Of a stretch of DNA of 64,000 nucleotides, positions 15,294 to 25,822 are shown in pieces. The notes beneath the pieces are model-generated. The model was not told the DNA's origin. It saw only the letters and a list, made by a program, of their open reading frames with translations, and ran no database searches. The stretch spans positions 258,501-322,500 of the forward strand of contig CAZSAP010000002.1 in assembly GCA_964604705.1 (NCBI GenBank), written 5' to 3'. Position numbers and translations under genes: made by a program. The stretch comes from JAAXVQ01 sp964604705 (GTDB lineage Bacteria; Oederibacteriota; JAAXVQ01). Each line of letters begins with the position of its first letter. The stretch's first letter is position 1.

Positions 15294-17873
15294 TTAAACA
15301 GTTAGTGTCAGATGTCCCTCATGTGCATTCACCACAACTTGTTGATCCGGCAGGATGCTCCCGGCGACCAACATCTTTGCCAGGCGATCGGTCAACAAAT
15401 GCTGGATCGCACGTTTCAAAGGACGTGCACCGTAGACCGGATCGTACCCTTCCTGGGCTATAACCTCCAAGGCTTCACGACTCAATTCCAGCGTAATGCG
15501 CTTATCCGCAAGCCGCAATCGCAGGCGGTTCACTTGCTTCTGGACAATGTCCCGAATCAACGCGTCGGTGAGTCTCTGGAAGACGATAATGTCATCCAGG
15601 CGATTTAAAAATTCGGGCTTAAAGAAATTTTTCAACTCATCCCGGACTTTTTTCTCCGCCTGTTCAAAGGGCAGATCGGATGCTTCGGCCAACATGGCGC
15701 CACCCAAGTTGCTGGTCATAATTACCAAGGTCTGCCGAAAATCCACTGTACGCCCCTGCCCATCGGTCAAACGTCCATCGTCCAAAAGTTGGAGTAAAAC
15801 CGAGAACACTTCCGGATGCGCTTTCTCCACTTCGTCAAACAAGATTAGGGAGTAGGGACGACGACGTACCGCCTCGGTCAGCTGCCCCCCCTCATCGTAA
15901 CCGACATATCCGGGAGGAGCACCGATTAGGCGCGCCACCGCATGACGTTCCATATACTCCGACATGTCGATGCGTACCATCGCGCTTTCATCATCAAATA
16001 AGAACTCGGCCAAGGCCTTGGCCAACTCGGTTTTTCCCACCCCCGTTGGACCCAAAAAGAGAAAAGACCCCAAAGGCCGATTGGGCTCAGACAATCCGGA
16101 ACGCGCCCGCCGTACGGCATCCGAGACCGCACGCAAGGCCTGATCTTGTCCGACAACACGTTCCCGCAGCCGGTCTTCCATGGCCATCAGTTTTCCCATC
16201 TCACCTTCCAAGAGCCTGGACACCGGTATTCCGGTCCAGCGCCCTACCACCGTGGCAATATCTTCTTCATCCACTTCATCCTTGAGCAAGGTGTTGGCCG
16301 AACTCTCAAGCATTGCCTTTTCAGCCGCCGCCTGATGCTCCTGCAGTTCCCGCAGGCGCCCGTAACGAATCATCGCAACTTTTTCCAAATCCCCTTCGCG
16401 TTCGGCCAAGGCTTCCTGTTGCTTGAGTTGCTCCATCTCTTCTTTTATTTTTTGCACACCTTCAATTTTTTGCTTCTCATTTTGCCAACGCAGGCGCAAC
16501 GCATCGCGGTTGGCCTTAAGCTCAGCCAATTCCTGTTCTAATTTTTGTTTGCGAATTTCAACAGCCTCTCCCTTTTCCCGCTTTAACGCTTCCCGCTCAA
16601 TTTCCAACTGTCGGGCACGCCGTTCTGCATCATCGAGTTCAGCGGGCAGACTGTCAATGTCCGTTCGAAGACGAGCGGCGGCTTCATCCACCAGATCAAT
16701 GGCCTTGTCGGGGAGAAAGCGTCCAGAGATGTATCGGTGGGAAAGTTCAGCCGCAGCCACCAAGGCCGCGTCTCTTATTTTCACCCCGTGATGTATCTCG
16801 TAACGCTCGCGTAGACCCCGCAAAATTGAAACCGTATCTTCGACCGTGGGTTCGCCAATCAAAACCGTTTGAAAACGACGTTCCAAGGCCGCATCTTTTT
16901 CAATGTATTTCCGATATTCATTTAAAGTGGTGGCGCCGACACAGCGCAGTTCACCGCGCGCCAAGGCGGGCTTGAGCATGTTGGAGGCATCAATGGCACC
17001 CTCGGCCGCACCTGCGCCTACGACCGTATGCAACTCATCAATAAACAAAATAATGCGTCCGTCCGCATCCCCGATCTCCTTTAGCACAGCCTTAAGCCGG
17101 TCCTCAAATTCACCTCGGTATTTGGCTCCGGCCACCAAGGCCCCCATGTCCAGGGAAAGCACGGTTTTATGCTTAAGCCCTTCGGGGACATCTCCTGCAA
17201 TAATCCGTTGCGCCAAACCTTCGGCAATGGCGGTCTTACCCACTCCTGGTTCGCCAATTAATACTGGATTATTCTTTGTGCGCCGAGAAAGCACCTGTAT
17301 GACACGACGGATTTCCTGGTCGCGTCCAATAACCGGATCCAATTTTCCGGACTGCGCCATCTGCGTTAAGTCCCTGCAAAATTTTTTCAGGGCTTGGTAT
17401 TTTTCTTCTGGGTTGGGATCGGTCACACGATGACTGCCGCGCACTTCATGCAGTCCTTTGAGTAGGGCGGTCTCTGAAATTCCGACCGTGGTAAGAATTT
17501 TCCCCACCACGCCGCCATCGGAAGTCATCGCCAAGAGCAAGTGCTCTACGGAAAGATACTCGTCTTGCATTTCTTGAGCTTTGCCCCAAGCCCGTTCCAA
17601 CAAGGCTTGGGTATCACGCGAGGCAACGGGAGGCGCTGCAGGGCCGCCCGTTATCTGAGGCAATCGCTTTAACTCAGCCAGGGTCATCTTCTCTAGAAGC
17701 GCAGCATCCACGCCAATTTTTGAGAGTAAAGGACGAACCAACCCTTCTTCATCCTGGAGGAGTGATTGCAGGACATGCAGAGGAAGCAGTTCCGAATGAC
17801 CCTGCTCCCCTGCCTGCTGGACTCCTTTTTGCAACACGTCTTGAACCTTTATGGTTAAACGATCGTAACGCAT
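15294..17873 (-). CDS. clpB: ClpB ATP-dependent disaggregase
   Basis: ClpB is the cytoplasmic Hsp100 hexamer that pulls proteins from aggregates together with DnaK. From the ATG at 17873 the protein has 859 residues, the usual length. It shows the double Clp N-domain (to about 150), the first AAA+ module with GEPGVGKTA (near 206-213), IILFIDELHT and GATTLNEYRKYIE, the long coiled-coil middle domain (about 400-525), and the second AAA+ module with GPTGVGKTE (near 605-612), SLILFDEVEKAHPEV and GARPLKRAIQ. The presence of the middle domain separates ClpB from ClpA and ClpC. GGAGG lies 7 bases before the chosen ATG; the in-frame start at 17894 lies upstream of that site. It follows manA by 42 bases. 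Confidence 0.97.
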   Translation of the reverse strand: MRYDRLTIKVQDVLQKGVQQAGEQGHSELLPLHVLQSLLQDEEGLVRPLLSKIGVDAALLEKMTLAELKRLPQITGGPAAPPVASRDTQALLERAWGKAQEMQDEYLSVEHLLLAMTSDGGVVGKILTTVGISETALLKGLHEVRGSHRVTDPNPEEKYQALKKFCRDLTQMAQSGKLDPVIGRDQEIRRVIQVLSRRTKNNPVLIGEPGVGKTAIAEGLAQRIIAGDVPEGLKHKTVLSLDMGALVAGAKYRGEFEDRLKAVLKEIGDADGRIILFIDELHTVVGAGAAEGAIDASNMLKPALARGELRCVGATTLNEYRKYIEKDAALERRFQTVLIGEPTVEDTVSILRGLRERYEIHHGVKIRDAALVAAAELSHRYISGRFLPDKAIDLVDEAAARLRTDIDSLPAELDDAERRARQLEIEREALKREKGEAVEIRKQKLEQELAELKANRDALRLRWQNEKQKIEGVQKIKEEMEQLKQQEALAEREGDLEKVAMIRYGRLRELQEHQAAAEKAMLESSANTLLKDEVDEEDIATVVGRWTGIPVSRLLEGEMGKLMAMEDRLRERVVGQDQALRAVSDAVRRARSGLSEPNRPLGSFLFLGPTGVGKTELAKALAEFLFDDESAMVRIDMSEYMERHAVARLIGAPPGYVGYDEGGQLTEAVRRRPYSLILFDEVEKAHPEVFSVLLQLLDDGRLTDGQGRTVDFRQTLVIMTSNLGGAMLAEASDLPFEQAEKKVRDELKNFFKPEFLNRLDDIIVFQRLTDALIRDIVQKQVNRLRLRLADKRITLELSREALEVIAQEGYDPVYGARPLKRAIQHLLTDRLAKMLVAGSILPDQQVVVNAHEGHLTLTV

Positions 17874-17915
17874 TTTTTCGCCTCCTATGCGCACGAAAAT
17901 ATATAGGGGTGTCTG

Positions 17916-18908
17916 TTACTTCACCGCCATCCACGCCCACAAAATGCCTAAATCCGCAGTTGCCGGAATCACCTTCCACCCTTTAAAGCCGGCCGGCAAG
18001 AGCAAAACCACGCCGCGCTTCAATTCTTCAAACCCATCTGTGTAAGCCAAGCGCCCTTCACCACGCGTGACAATCGCAATCTGAAAGCCTTGATGAATTT
18101 TTCCTTCAGACGCTGTCGGATACGTTAGATGCTCGCTTATAAAATGGTCATCGGTCACCATCGGGCGTGCGATCGTGCCGTGTTCAAGCCGCCCACCTTC
18201 AGGCAAACGCCCGTCCGAGGTATCACACATGTCCATCACGTCCAAGGCCTGATCGACATGCAATGCCCGCGGCATCCCTTTATCATCCTTGCGACCGTAG
18301 TCATAGACCCTGTAGGTTACGTCGGAGTTCTCTTGAATTTCCGCCAACAATACCCCGGCACCGATCCCATGCACCCGCCCTGCAGGGAGAAAGAAAGCGT
18401 CATCCGGCTTAACCGGAGTGGCATTGATTAACTGTTCAAAGCGGTTTTCCATAATCGCAACCTTAATGTCGGCGAGCGTCTGCGGCTTCTTAAAACCGAT
18501 CAGCAACTCCGCATGTGGCTCGTTGTCCAAAATGTACCACATTTCCGTTTTTCCCATTTCGCCTGCGTGGTGGGCTTGGGCATAGGCATCCCTGGGATGC
18601 ACTTGGAGCGACAACTTGTCGCTGGCACCGATAAACTTGATCAGCAAGGGAAAGCGTTTTTCCGCCTTTCCGTTGGGACCGAGTATCGCCGAAGGGAACT
18701 TTTCAATCAACGCACGCAGCGAGATGCCTGCCAATGCGCCATTGGCAACAACTGAATTTTCTTCCGGACGATCGGATATTTCCCAGGATTCTCCAATACG
18801 CGCCTGGGCTGAAACCGGGGCTCCCAGATGCACACGATGCATGTCTCCCCCCCAGATACGCTCTTTGTAAATAGGATTGAACCGCAAAGGATAATTCGGT
18901 GTTTGCAT
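17916..18908 (-). CDS. manA: Mannose-6-phosphate isomerase, class I
   Basis: The enzyme interconverts fructose 6-phosphate and mannose 6-phosphate, feeding GDP-mannose and glycan synthesis. The 330-residue length fits the short class I form (Bacillus ManA/YvyI type). The zinc site is readable: LSLQVHPRD (Gln and His), KTEMWYIL (Glu), and a His in FFLPAGRVHGIGAG; RVYDYGR near residue 200 is the catalytic-arginine segment. The start ATG has AGGAG eight bases upstream. It is the first gene after the giant gene terminator and probably shares a promoter with clpB. Confidence 0.93.
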   Translation of the reverse strand: MQTPNYPLRFNPIYKERIWGGDMHRVHLGAPVSAQARIGESWEISDRPEENSVVANGALAGISLRALIEKFPSAILGPNGKAEKRFPLLIKFIGASDKLSLQVHPRDAYAQAHHAGEMGKTEMWYILDNEPHAELLIGFKKPQTLADIKVAIMENRFEQLINATPVKPDDAFFLPAGRVHGIGAGVLLAEIQENSDVTYRVYDYGRKDDKGMPRALHVDQALDVMDMCDTSDGRLPEGGRLEHGTIARPMVTDDHFISEHLTYPTASEGKIHQGFQIAIVTRGEGRLAYTDGFEELKRGVVLLLPAGFKGWKVIPATADLGILWAWMAVK

Positions 18909-18988
18909 TTCGTGTACTCCTCAATTATGTATTCAAAATGGACCCAGGAAACGTACGACCTACAACGTGATTTTTCCAAGGGCGGATG

Positions 18989-19017
18989 ATTTTACCATGC
19001 CTGCCGCGTAAGGGCAA
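18989..19017 (-). promoter_or_regulatory. Candidate promoter for manA-clpB
   Basis: On the minus strand TTGCCC (19017-19012) and TAAAAT (18994-18989) are spaced by 17 bases, directly after the terminator of the preceding giant gene. The leader to manA is about 75 bases. Confidence 0.55.
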
Positions 19018-19040
19018 CGGGTCCCATGCCCTATAAACGC

Positions 19041-19077
19041 AAAAGGCCGGAAGAGAACGTTCTTCTCTCCCGGCCTT
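19041..19077 (-). terminator. Intrinsic terminator after giant gene 1
   Basis: AAGGCCGG (19077-19070) pairs with CCGGCCTT (19050-19043); the stem continues inward through AGAGAA/TTCTCT with one mismatch position, loop GAAC or so, and the 3' side runs into TTTT. It begins 18 bases after the stop of the 2,192-residue frame. Confidence 0.88.
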
Positions 19078-19094
19078 GCTGAAACTATCGGCGG

Positions 19095-22000
19095 TTAGGC
19101 CGCTTGCAACGCACTTACAATACGATTGCGTTCCGGAGCCACAATCGGTCGTCCCTTGGAATCGTATAACGGATAGTTTCTCAGGAACATTTCCAGATAC
19201 ACCGGCGAATTCCGCAATATTTCCGGAATGTTCAAATACACGTTCTTGATCTGACCGTCCCGAACCGTTGTCATCATTACGGTGATTTGATTGTCCGGAT
19301 CAATGAGCGAAAGAACCTGGAGAACACTGTCCCGATATTTTTCCGTGGCATCTTCACGCGACAGCTGAATGACCAGCTTGCTGATCAGGCTCTTAACCAA
19401 GCGAGGCGTCTGGGTGGTATCGGCATCAATCTGGTTAAGCACTTCGTGGAAGCGTTTGGCAAAGCGTAAATGCTTGAGCTCCATGCGCAGTACCTTAACG
19501 CGCGCAACCTCGGACTCACTGAGTTGCGCTTTTTGCACCAAATTCTTTACTTCCTCTGCGCGATCTTTGCTGGCCGTGACCAATTCCGCAGGCGTGGACA
19601 TAAGGAAATTCCAAAGCGTCTCATCCATTACGGACTTGCGGGCTTCAATCTGTTTTAGAAGATATGTACGCTTTGCAAAATACCACGTAACCGATTGCAT
19701 TTGCGTAAATTCATTCACCAGCATAAGCAGTTCGGGATTCAACGTCTCGATTTGAATCCCCCGCAACTTCATGACTGCCTGGAAAAACGGAAGGTTCGTG
19801 AGGAAATTTCGGACCCATACCAAATGCCCGAGCACATACCGTAACGACTCGGGGGTCTCTGACTGCTTGAGGGTGTTTAAATCTATTTTTGACAAATCCA
19901 ACTGGCGCAAATCCGCCAATTGCTGACGCAACACGGGGTCAACCACTTCCCGATCGCCGTAGTTTCCAACAATGATGCGTGCCATCAAGCGCAAGGCTTT
20001 CAGGAACGACGGATGCGTCATGATCGGAAGCAAGGGCAACCGCTGCGCCTTAAAGCCCTTGGTGAGTGGCAAATTCACTTGGCGCAAACTACGGCCTACC
20101 AAGGTCAAGGAGGCCACGCCTAAAGCCAACATCGAGAACGTTTTAACCCAACCCTTGGATCCCAAGAAGGGGGTCTTTTTAAATTCCGGAATCATCTTTC
20201 CGGCGGCCGCCATCTTCTGTCCCGGAACACCTTTGCCTTTATTGTAGGCAATAACCAGCAAGGCAGCCGGGGTCTCACGCCCCAGTCGATCCTGCTGCCC
20301 CCAAGCGGTTCCGTGATAGCGATCCTTGGACATAAACACAACTTGATCCGTACTTTTGAGTTCCTCTGCAAACAAATCCTTCTGTGCTTGGCTAAGTGCA
20401 CGCCCGGCCAAAGAAGAAACGGCGGAACGATCACCCAAGGCCGTGTTAAGCCGCGTGCTCCCTCGCAGTTCCATGGCATCCAATGCATCCAACACATTTT
20501 CGCCATCACGCCCGGCTGTGTTTTCCGCCAATAAATCAAGTGCCCCCAAATGATCCGCAATCATGCCCTGGGCCTTGGCAGCTTCACTTAGGCCGTTCAA
20601 GCCAAACAGTGTTGTCTCAACAGAAGACGCACTGGAGCCAAATACAACCACATTTCCATGAGCAACCGCTTTGGCCGCCGCTTCCACGGTTTCACGGCTG
20701 ATGTTCTCAGTCGCCACGGGAACAACTTTGGCCCCATCTTTAAAGGCTGATTTTATTTGTGCGTCCTGTGCGCGAATCATGTTCAACAGATTCTGCAATT
20801 GAGCAAATTGCATGGCGCCCAGCAAGGTTTGGAGTAAATCCAAGGCTGTGGTATCAACAACGACTTGGACCGGCTTGAAACTGTTGCCCAGCAGATCTCG
20901 AATCGCGGCATCGCGTGATTGAGCCGCAGAGAGTAGCAACATATCGTTGAACTCGTTGCCATTCATCAAGGAACGTTTCAAGGCATCGCTCTGATCCCTG
21001 ATGGATTGCGGGATTGATTCTGCAGGGACTTGGTTAAGCGAGACACCCATAACCTCGGTGGGTACCCCCACGCGACCATTGGGGTAAACAATCCCGGTTA
21101 ATGTCGGAGTGCCTTCTTGTGGAGTTAATGCGATCATGCCGTTGACCGAACCTGATGACGGCATGCCTACTTTCTGCAATTGTGAAAGCTGTTGCATGAT
21201 GGCATCCGGATCTTGCCCTTGCATTTTTCCGGAGTTTAGAGCAATGCCTTTCATATCCGCACCTGGGCTTTGGATGCCTTTATTAACATCCACCATAACA
21301 ACCTGAACATTTTGTGTGAACAAGGTCCACTCATCAGCGGTAACATTCACCGGACGCTGTTGAACCATGAGCGATTCCAATACCGCGTACGCCAGATGCA
21401 CATCGTTGGTATAGAAATATACGGGAGGATGCGGAGCCGGTGGCGGTGCCGGGGTGGCCCGGAAATCGTCGAACAAGGCAGGGACGAGCGAGGAACCACG
21501 GGCTGCGGACAGCGCCTCAGACGCTGCCGTCAACTGCGGCGTCGTGGCCTGCTGGGCTACTGGCGCGGCGGTGTGCTGATTCTGAATAATCATAGCACCC
21601 GTTGTCCCCATTAATGCACTTGTATTGAATTTTCCTCGTCTCGCTTCTTCTGTTGTTCTTTCAAGAAGATTAGCAGTAGTACCAATATTTTGAGAATGAA
21701 CCGCATTGGTTACCGCTGTGTCCATTTGAACTTGCTGAATGGATACAGTTTGCACTTGATTATTCGCAGTCAATAATTCCTGACGCGCCCGTTCCTCTGG
21801 AGAAAGATCTTTTTGTGCTGTTTCCTCGGTTTCTAAGTCCATTACCGCTGTTGATGGTGTTGCTACTGCATCATTGAGCCAATCGTCTAAATCTGCATCA
21901 AGATTAGCTACCACCGGTTTTTCAATACCCATACGCTGCGAACTCGTTGCCGCAGTCTCAACCAAATCTAAAACAGGAACAGCAACTTCGGCCGTTTTAT

Positions 22001-25000
22001 CCAACGCCATACTTACTGGTGCCGCCGTAGCTGCTGAATTTAACCAATCATCAAGTGAAGCCGTTTCCGTAGTTTCTTGAACAGGTACTAGCGTTGGATC
22101 TTGATCCACAAGACCCGTTACTATTGGTTGTTCGATCCCAACTGCAGCCTGTACCGCATTTCCCACTGCGACGGATATGCCACCTGGACCTTCAACCGCA
22201 GACAAATCCTCTGTCTGCTTTACAATTTCTTCAACACCCATTTTATTATCTGAAATAAAAGTGCCATTATGACTGGCCTTAAAAAACTCACCTTTGGTAT
22301 GTTCCTCTGTAAACAAATCAATCGATTTCTCTTTGTCAAAATGGCGGAGTAGATCTAAAAACGGTTCGAAAATCCCACGTTCGGCTTCGGAAATAACCGG
22401 ATCACCAAATTTCTCAATGTAAACGTGAGCTTTTTCCGCCGCGTCTAATTTTTGGGCCAACGCCCTCATTTCTTCATCATTTAATTCATTCACTGTTTTG
22501 AACGCATCTGGATTGTTTTTTCTTTGTTTTTCCATTTTTCGCAAGCTGTCTACCGAAAGATCTCCAAGATCCGCAATCACCTCGTGATACGCTTGCAACT
22601 TCATGAACATTTCATACATGTACATACTAAAACGGTCACAAAACATTTCAAGTGATAAGACTCGAACCACTTGGTTTTGAGTTGTAGCACTAGGCTCTTG
22701 GCCTTCTACCGCCTGCAAAGCTTTAACTAAATTCTTTGTATAAACCACGCTCGTATGCAATTCAGTGGCAGTATTCAATAAATTAATATACGCAGTTACT
22801 GAGAATTGGTTAAGTCGGTCCTGCTCGGCCTTAGGTAAATCCGTCGGAACATTGTCCGGCATGTTCAGCGCTAAAGCATGCGTAAATTCGTGTAAAAGCC
22901 CCTGCTGAAGAAATTTCTGAAGTGTTGGCAAATCTTGAGGCCCCGTTCGACCCTGCCACTTTTTGACTGCAGCTGCAAAATTTGCTTTAAATGTAGCTTC
23001 AAACTTCCCTGCACGTGCAAACAGAGGATTCAACTGCTGCGGACCAATTGCCTTGAAAAAGGAGAGGGGGTTTAAACAATTCAAAACTCCAGCGACGTAT
23101 TTGTCAGGAACTTGTGTGAGGTTTAAATTTTTTCCCTTTTCGTCTATAAACATAGGATCCATAACAATAACACGAAATAGAAGCTGTATCTTTCCCTCAA
23201 CGGATTTGGGCATTTGAAACACTAATTCACTTTCAATTGGGGTCGGTGATATATGATCTTGATTTATATTAACCGTGGGCTTAATAAAAATATCTACCGG
23301 AGTACTATCTTCAAACTTAACTAGACCAAGATCCTTTAAAACCCCCAGCATTTGATCTACAGCTTCTTCACTTAGTAATGCAAATGACCCCTTGGCAGGT
23401 CTAGCCTCGTTTTCATTATATAAAATACCCTTTTCCTCTTGTTCGCGCTTTTCAATCACTTGAGCAATAGCATCCGCCGCGGCCTTAGAAAAAGGACGTC
23501 CTAAAACTCGGCTTGAATTTTTAAACATGAGAATTTTTGTCACACCCACCGCCAGTCGAATCGGTCCTGAAAAAAGACTGCCCACCAATACATTGGCGGC
23601 CATATTTAAAGTATTGATAGCCATGGTTCCTGCCACCATCGGGTCCTGTGCATGGGGAGCCAAACCTACGATGGACATGCCTTTGGCCACGATCGCCACC
23701 GCACGAGCCGCCAAATTGGTCGGATCTGCAGCAACGCCAGAAAGTTTAATGAAGGCACTCGACATAAGCGAGCCTAAGAATGCTGAAAACGCCATGGTCC
23801 CGGCGATCAGCGAACTCATGATGGCGTTGCGTGGCGTGGCCAAACGTGCGAGTGAAAACTCCGAAACATTAGAAATAGCCCAAGCACTCATGAGGACCAA
23901 ACCCACCACGCCAATCACCAACATGGGTGTCACGGCCAAACCGGCAACGATTTGTGCCGTTAAAAAGGCCAAGCCCACACCCAAAATCGCCAAGCCCGCG
24001 ATACGTACCACCGGTAACCGCAGAGTTCCTTGAATTGCATTGCCAGCCGGAAGCGTATTGAGCCCTGCGTTCTGGCGAAACTCCCGAACCTTTTCAATGT
24101 TACGATCCACAAACAACTCGCCTTTGACAAAGGTGAGAAAGAACTCAGCTCCGCGCGGTAAACTCAAACGAACGATTCCGTCTTGACGTTTTTCTATTTT
24201 TTCATTTTCAGCTGTAACCACGGTCTTACCCTGCAAGGCATCCAAAGCGCGCTGGGATTCATCTACCGCCACGCCCACGTTAGCTTGAAAGGTTTCATTG
24301 ACCAAAGCATTGGGAACCGCAATGGCATTACCTTTAACTTGACGTTGTGAAAGCATTTGTTCCAGCTCGGTTGGTTGATCCGGAAAACGCAGACGCAAAA
24401 AATAGTTGTTAGAAACTTCAGGACGCTCCTGCCTGGGGCGAAGCGTCACCACCGAGTAGCCCTGTGACCGTGCTAGTTCGGCTATGGCCGGGGTATGAAA
24501 CCCACCGCTGACCAAGACGGCGCTCTGCTCACCTCGGGAACGTAAACGCGTCACGGTTTGATCAAACAGTACGCGGTTGCGTTGCTCAGCCAACTGATAA
24601 AACTGCAATCCCTTTTTTACCATTTTTTCCAGAGCGGCAACCTCTTCACCAAAAGTCGAGTCCATGCCCGCATAGTAGTCCATTTTCGCAAAAATGGTCT
24701 GGATGTTTTTCTGAATCATTCCGAGCGAAAGGGTTTCGCTTCGTTGTTTGAACACATTGATTTCAGCTTGGGAGGCCGAAACCGTCAAGATATGCTCGGC
24801 CATTTCTACATACTGATGATAGGCAGACAACTGACGTTCCGCATCGCTCTTGAATAATTTTTCACGGATTTTTTCTTCCAAAATCCTATCCAACATGGTT
24901 CGCTCATACATATCCCAACTCTGGTTCGAAAACTTCGAAGCAATACGACTGATTGAAATCCCCATCCGCCCGGCTTCGCGGATCAAGGTTCGATGATATT

Positions 25001-25673
25001 CCTGAACACTAATGCGTCCCATGATAACCGACTCGCGCCGTTTCTCAAATGCCACCAAGGCCGGATTGCCCTGACGCGTTTCTAGGAACTTGATACGATC
25101 CAACAATTCAAAAACTAATCCACGATTGGCTTCAGTAGCAAAGTCTTGAATCAACGCTAAACTTTTGGCATATATGTCCGGATTTTCCGCACCAAACAAC
25201 TCCATCTCAGCTTGATCGCATACCGTGACGCAATCAGCACCGGTCAGCTTCCCCTCGCGCATAAAATACGCTAAGACCGCACGCTTGGCCGGGCTGTTCG
25301 GAATGGCCGCCAAAGTACGAGTAGGCACAATGCCCGTGGCACCTTCAACTGCGATTAGTTTTAAATTTGGATTTTTCTTCTTCAAGTCATTGAGAATTCG
25401 GCGAATGTTGGTCTGTACTTCGTAATTGCAATGGAGGTCCTGAACGATATAGAGAGTGTTTCCATTGGTTCCGCGGGAAGATTCAACGACTCTGCCGAGA
25501 TCAACGGGAATAATCCCGGTCGCTCCCTCGGCTGCCTCGTAGGCCTGTACTTGAAACGCCCAACTGACAGTAGGTAGTAAGAACGACATGGCCATTCCTA
25601 AGGCAATAATACGGCGCACCACGGAAACCCGCGGTAAGGTCCATCCCGCCAAACTGAAGATCACTTTATTCAT
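19095..25673 (-). CDS. Giant protein 1: EreA/ChaN-like domain, membrane cluster, HEFTH region (2,192 aa)
   Basis: The 2,192-residue frame starts at the ATG at 25673 with GGGGGTG upstream. Visible order: signal peptide or first helix (about 20-40); a domain of roughly 55-410 with VQDLHCNYEVQTNI (His81), LKLIAVEG (Glu110) and a closing LVSGGFHTPAIAELA (His near 394), which recalls the EreA/ChaN/TraB fold; a membrane cluster about 555-745; a region with HEFTHALAL (His928), a zinc-protease motif; an acidic linker (about 1150-1350) with two LDDWLN copies; a helical region of unknown type; one hydrophobic segment near 1850; and a C-terminal region resembling the ends of the two other giants. It ends in Leu-Gln-Ala-Ala. 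The first domain is a homologue of that in giant 2. Promoter and terminator flank the gene. Function unknown; a membrane-attached, largely exported protein is inferred. Confidence 0.85.
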   Translation of the reverse strand: MNKVIFSLAGWTLPRVSVVRRIIALGMAMSFLLPTVSWAFQVQAYEAAEGATGIIPVDLGRVVESSRGTNGNTLYIVQDLHCNYEVQTNIRRILNDLKKKNPNLKLIAVEGATGIVPTRTLAAIPNSPAKRAVLAYFMREGKLTGADCVTVCDQAEMELFGAENPDIYAKSLALIQDFATEANRGLVFELLDRIKFLETRQGNPALVAFEKRRESVIMGRISVQEYHRTLIREAGRMGISISRIASKFSNQSWDMYERTMLDRILEEKIREKLFKSDAERQLSAYHQYVEMAEHILTVSASQAEINVFKQRSETLSLGMIQKNIQTIFAKMDYYAGMDSTFGEEVAALEKMVKKGLQFYQLAEQRNRVLFDQTVTRLRSRGEQSAVLVSGGFHTPAIAELARSQGYSVVTLRPRQERPEVSNNYFLRLRFPDQPTELEQMLSQRQVKGNAIAVPNALVNETFQANVGVAVDESQRALDALQGKTVVTAENEKIEKRQDGIVRLSLPRGAEFFLTFVKGELFVDRNIEKVREFRQNAGLNTLPAGNAIQGTLRLPVVRIAGLAILGVGLAFLTAQIVAGLAVTPMLVIGVVGLVLMSAWAISNVSEFSLARLATPRNAIMSSLIAGTMAFSAFLGSLMSSAFIKLSGVAADPTNLAARAVAIVAKGMSIVGLAPHAQDPMVAGTMAINTLNMAANVLVGSLFSGPIRLAVGVTKILMFKNSSRVLGRPFSKAAADAIAQVIEKREQEEKGILYNENEARPAKGSFALLSEEAVDQMLGVLKDLGLVKFEDSTPVDIFIKPTVNINQDHISPTPIESELVFQMPKSVEGKIQLLFRVIVMDPMFIDEKGKNLNLTQVPDKYVAGVLNCLNPLSFFKAIGPQQLNPLFARAGKFEATFKANFAAAVKKWQGRTGPQDLPTLQKFLQQGLLHEFTHALALNMPDNVPTDLPKAEQDRLNQFSVTAYINLLNTATELHTSVVYTKNLVKALQAVEGQEPSATTQNQVVRVLSLEMFCDRFSMYMYEMFMKLQAYHEVIADLGDLSVDSLRKMEKQRKNNPDAFKTVNELNDEEMRALAQKLDAAEKAHVYIEKFGDPVISEAERGIFEPFLDLLRHFDKEKSIDLFTEEHTKGEFFKASHNGTFISDNKMGVEEIVKQTEDLSAVEGPGGISVAVGNAVQAAVGIEQPIVTGLVDQDPTLVPVQETTETASLDDWLNSAATAAPVSMALDKTAEVAVPVLDLVETAATSSQRMGIEKPVVANLDADLDDWLNDAVATPSTAVMDLETEETAQKDLSPEERARQELLTANNQVQTVSIQQVQMDTAVTNAVHSQNIGTTANLLERTTEEARRGKFNTSALMGTTGAMIIQNQHTAAPVAQQATTPQLTAASEALSAARGSSLVPALFDDFRATPAPPPAPHPPVYFYTNDVHLAYAVLESLMVQQRPVNVTADEWTLFTQNVQVVMVDVNKGIQSPGADMKGIALNSGKMQGQDPDAIMQQLSQLQKVGMPSSGSVNGMIALTPQEGTPTLTGIVYPNGRVGVPTEVMGVSLNQVPAESIPQSIRDQSDALKRSLMNGNEFNDMLLLSAAQSRDAAIRDLLGNSFKPVQVVVDTTALDLLQTLLGAMQFAQLQNLLNMIRAQDAQIKSAFKDGAKVVPVATENISRETVEAAAKAVAHGNVVVFGSSASSVETTLFGLNGLSEAAKAQGMIADHLGALDLLAENTAGRDGENVLDALDAMELRGSTRLNTALGDRSAVSSLAGRALSQAQKDLFAEELKSTDQVVFMSKDRYHGTAWGQQDRLGRETPAALLVIAYNKGKGVPGQKMAAAGKMIPEFKKTPFLGSKGWVKTFSMLALGVASLTLVGRSLRQVNLPLTKGFKAQRLPLLPIMTHPSFLKALRLMARIIVGNYGDREVVDPVLRQQLADLRQLDLSKIDLNTLKQSETPESLRYVLGHLVWVRNFLTNLPFFQAVMKLRGIQIETLNPELLMLVNEFTQMQSVTWYFAKRTYLLKQIEARKSVMDETLWNFLMSTPAELVTASKDRAEEVKNLVQKAQLSESEVARVKVLRMELKHLRFAKRFHEVLNQIDADTTQTPRLVKSLISKLVIQLSREDATEKYRDSVLQVLSLIDPDNQITVMMTTVRDGQIKNVYLNIPEILRNSPVYLEMFLRNYPLYDSKGRPIVAPERNRIVSALQAA

Positions 25674-25738
25674 ATTGCACCCCCAATGACAAAAAAATCA
25701 ACACGCTTTATTTTTTCGAAAGCCAGAAAATCATTATT

Positions 25739-25767
25739 AATATATCACATTTCCGGAACCATTTCAA
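25739..25767 (-). promoter_or_regulatory. Promoter of giant gene 1
   Basis: TTGAAA (25767-25762) and TATATT (25744-25739), 17 bases apart on the minus strand, each match the sigma70 consensus at five of six positions. The box lies in the 149-base AT-rich gap after giant gene 2, and no intrinsic terminator is seen before it, so some read-through from giant gene 2 is possible. Confidence 0.75.
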
Positions 25768-25822
25768 AATAAAACACTTACAAAACCATAAAACCCTTAT
25801 TTTTCAAAGCTAATTTTATGAC

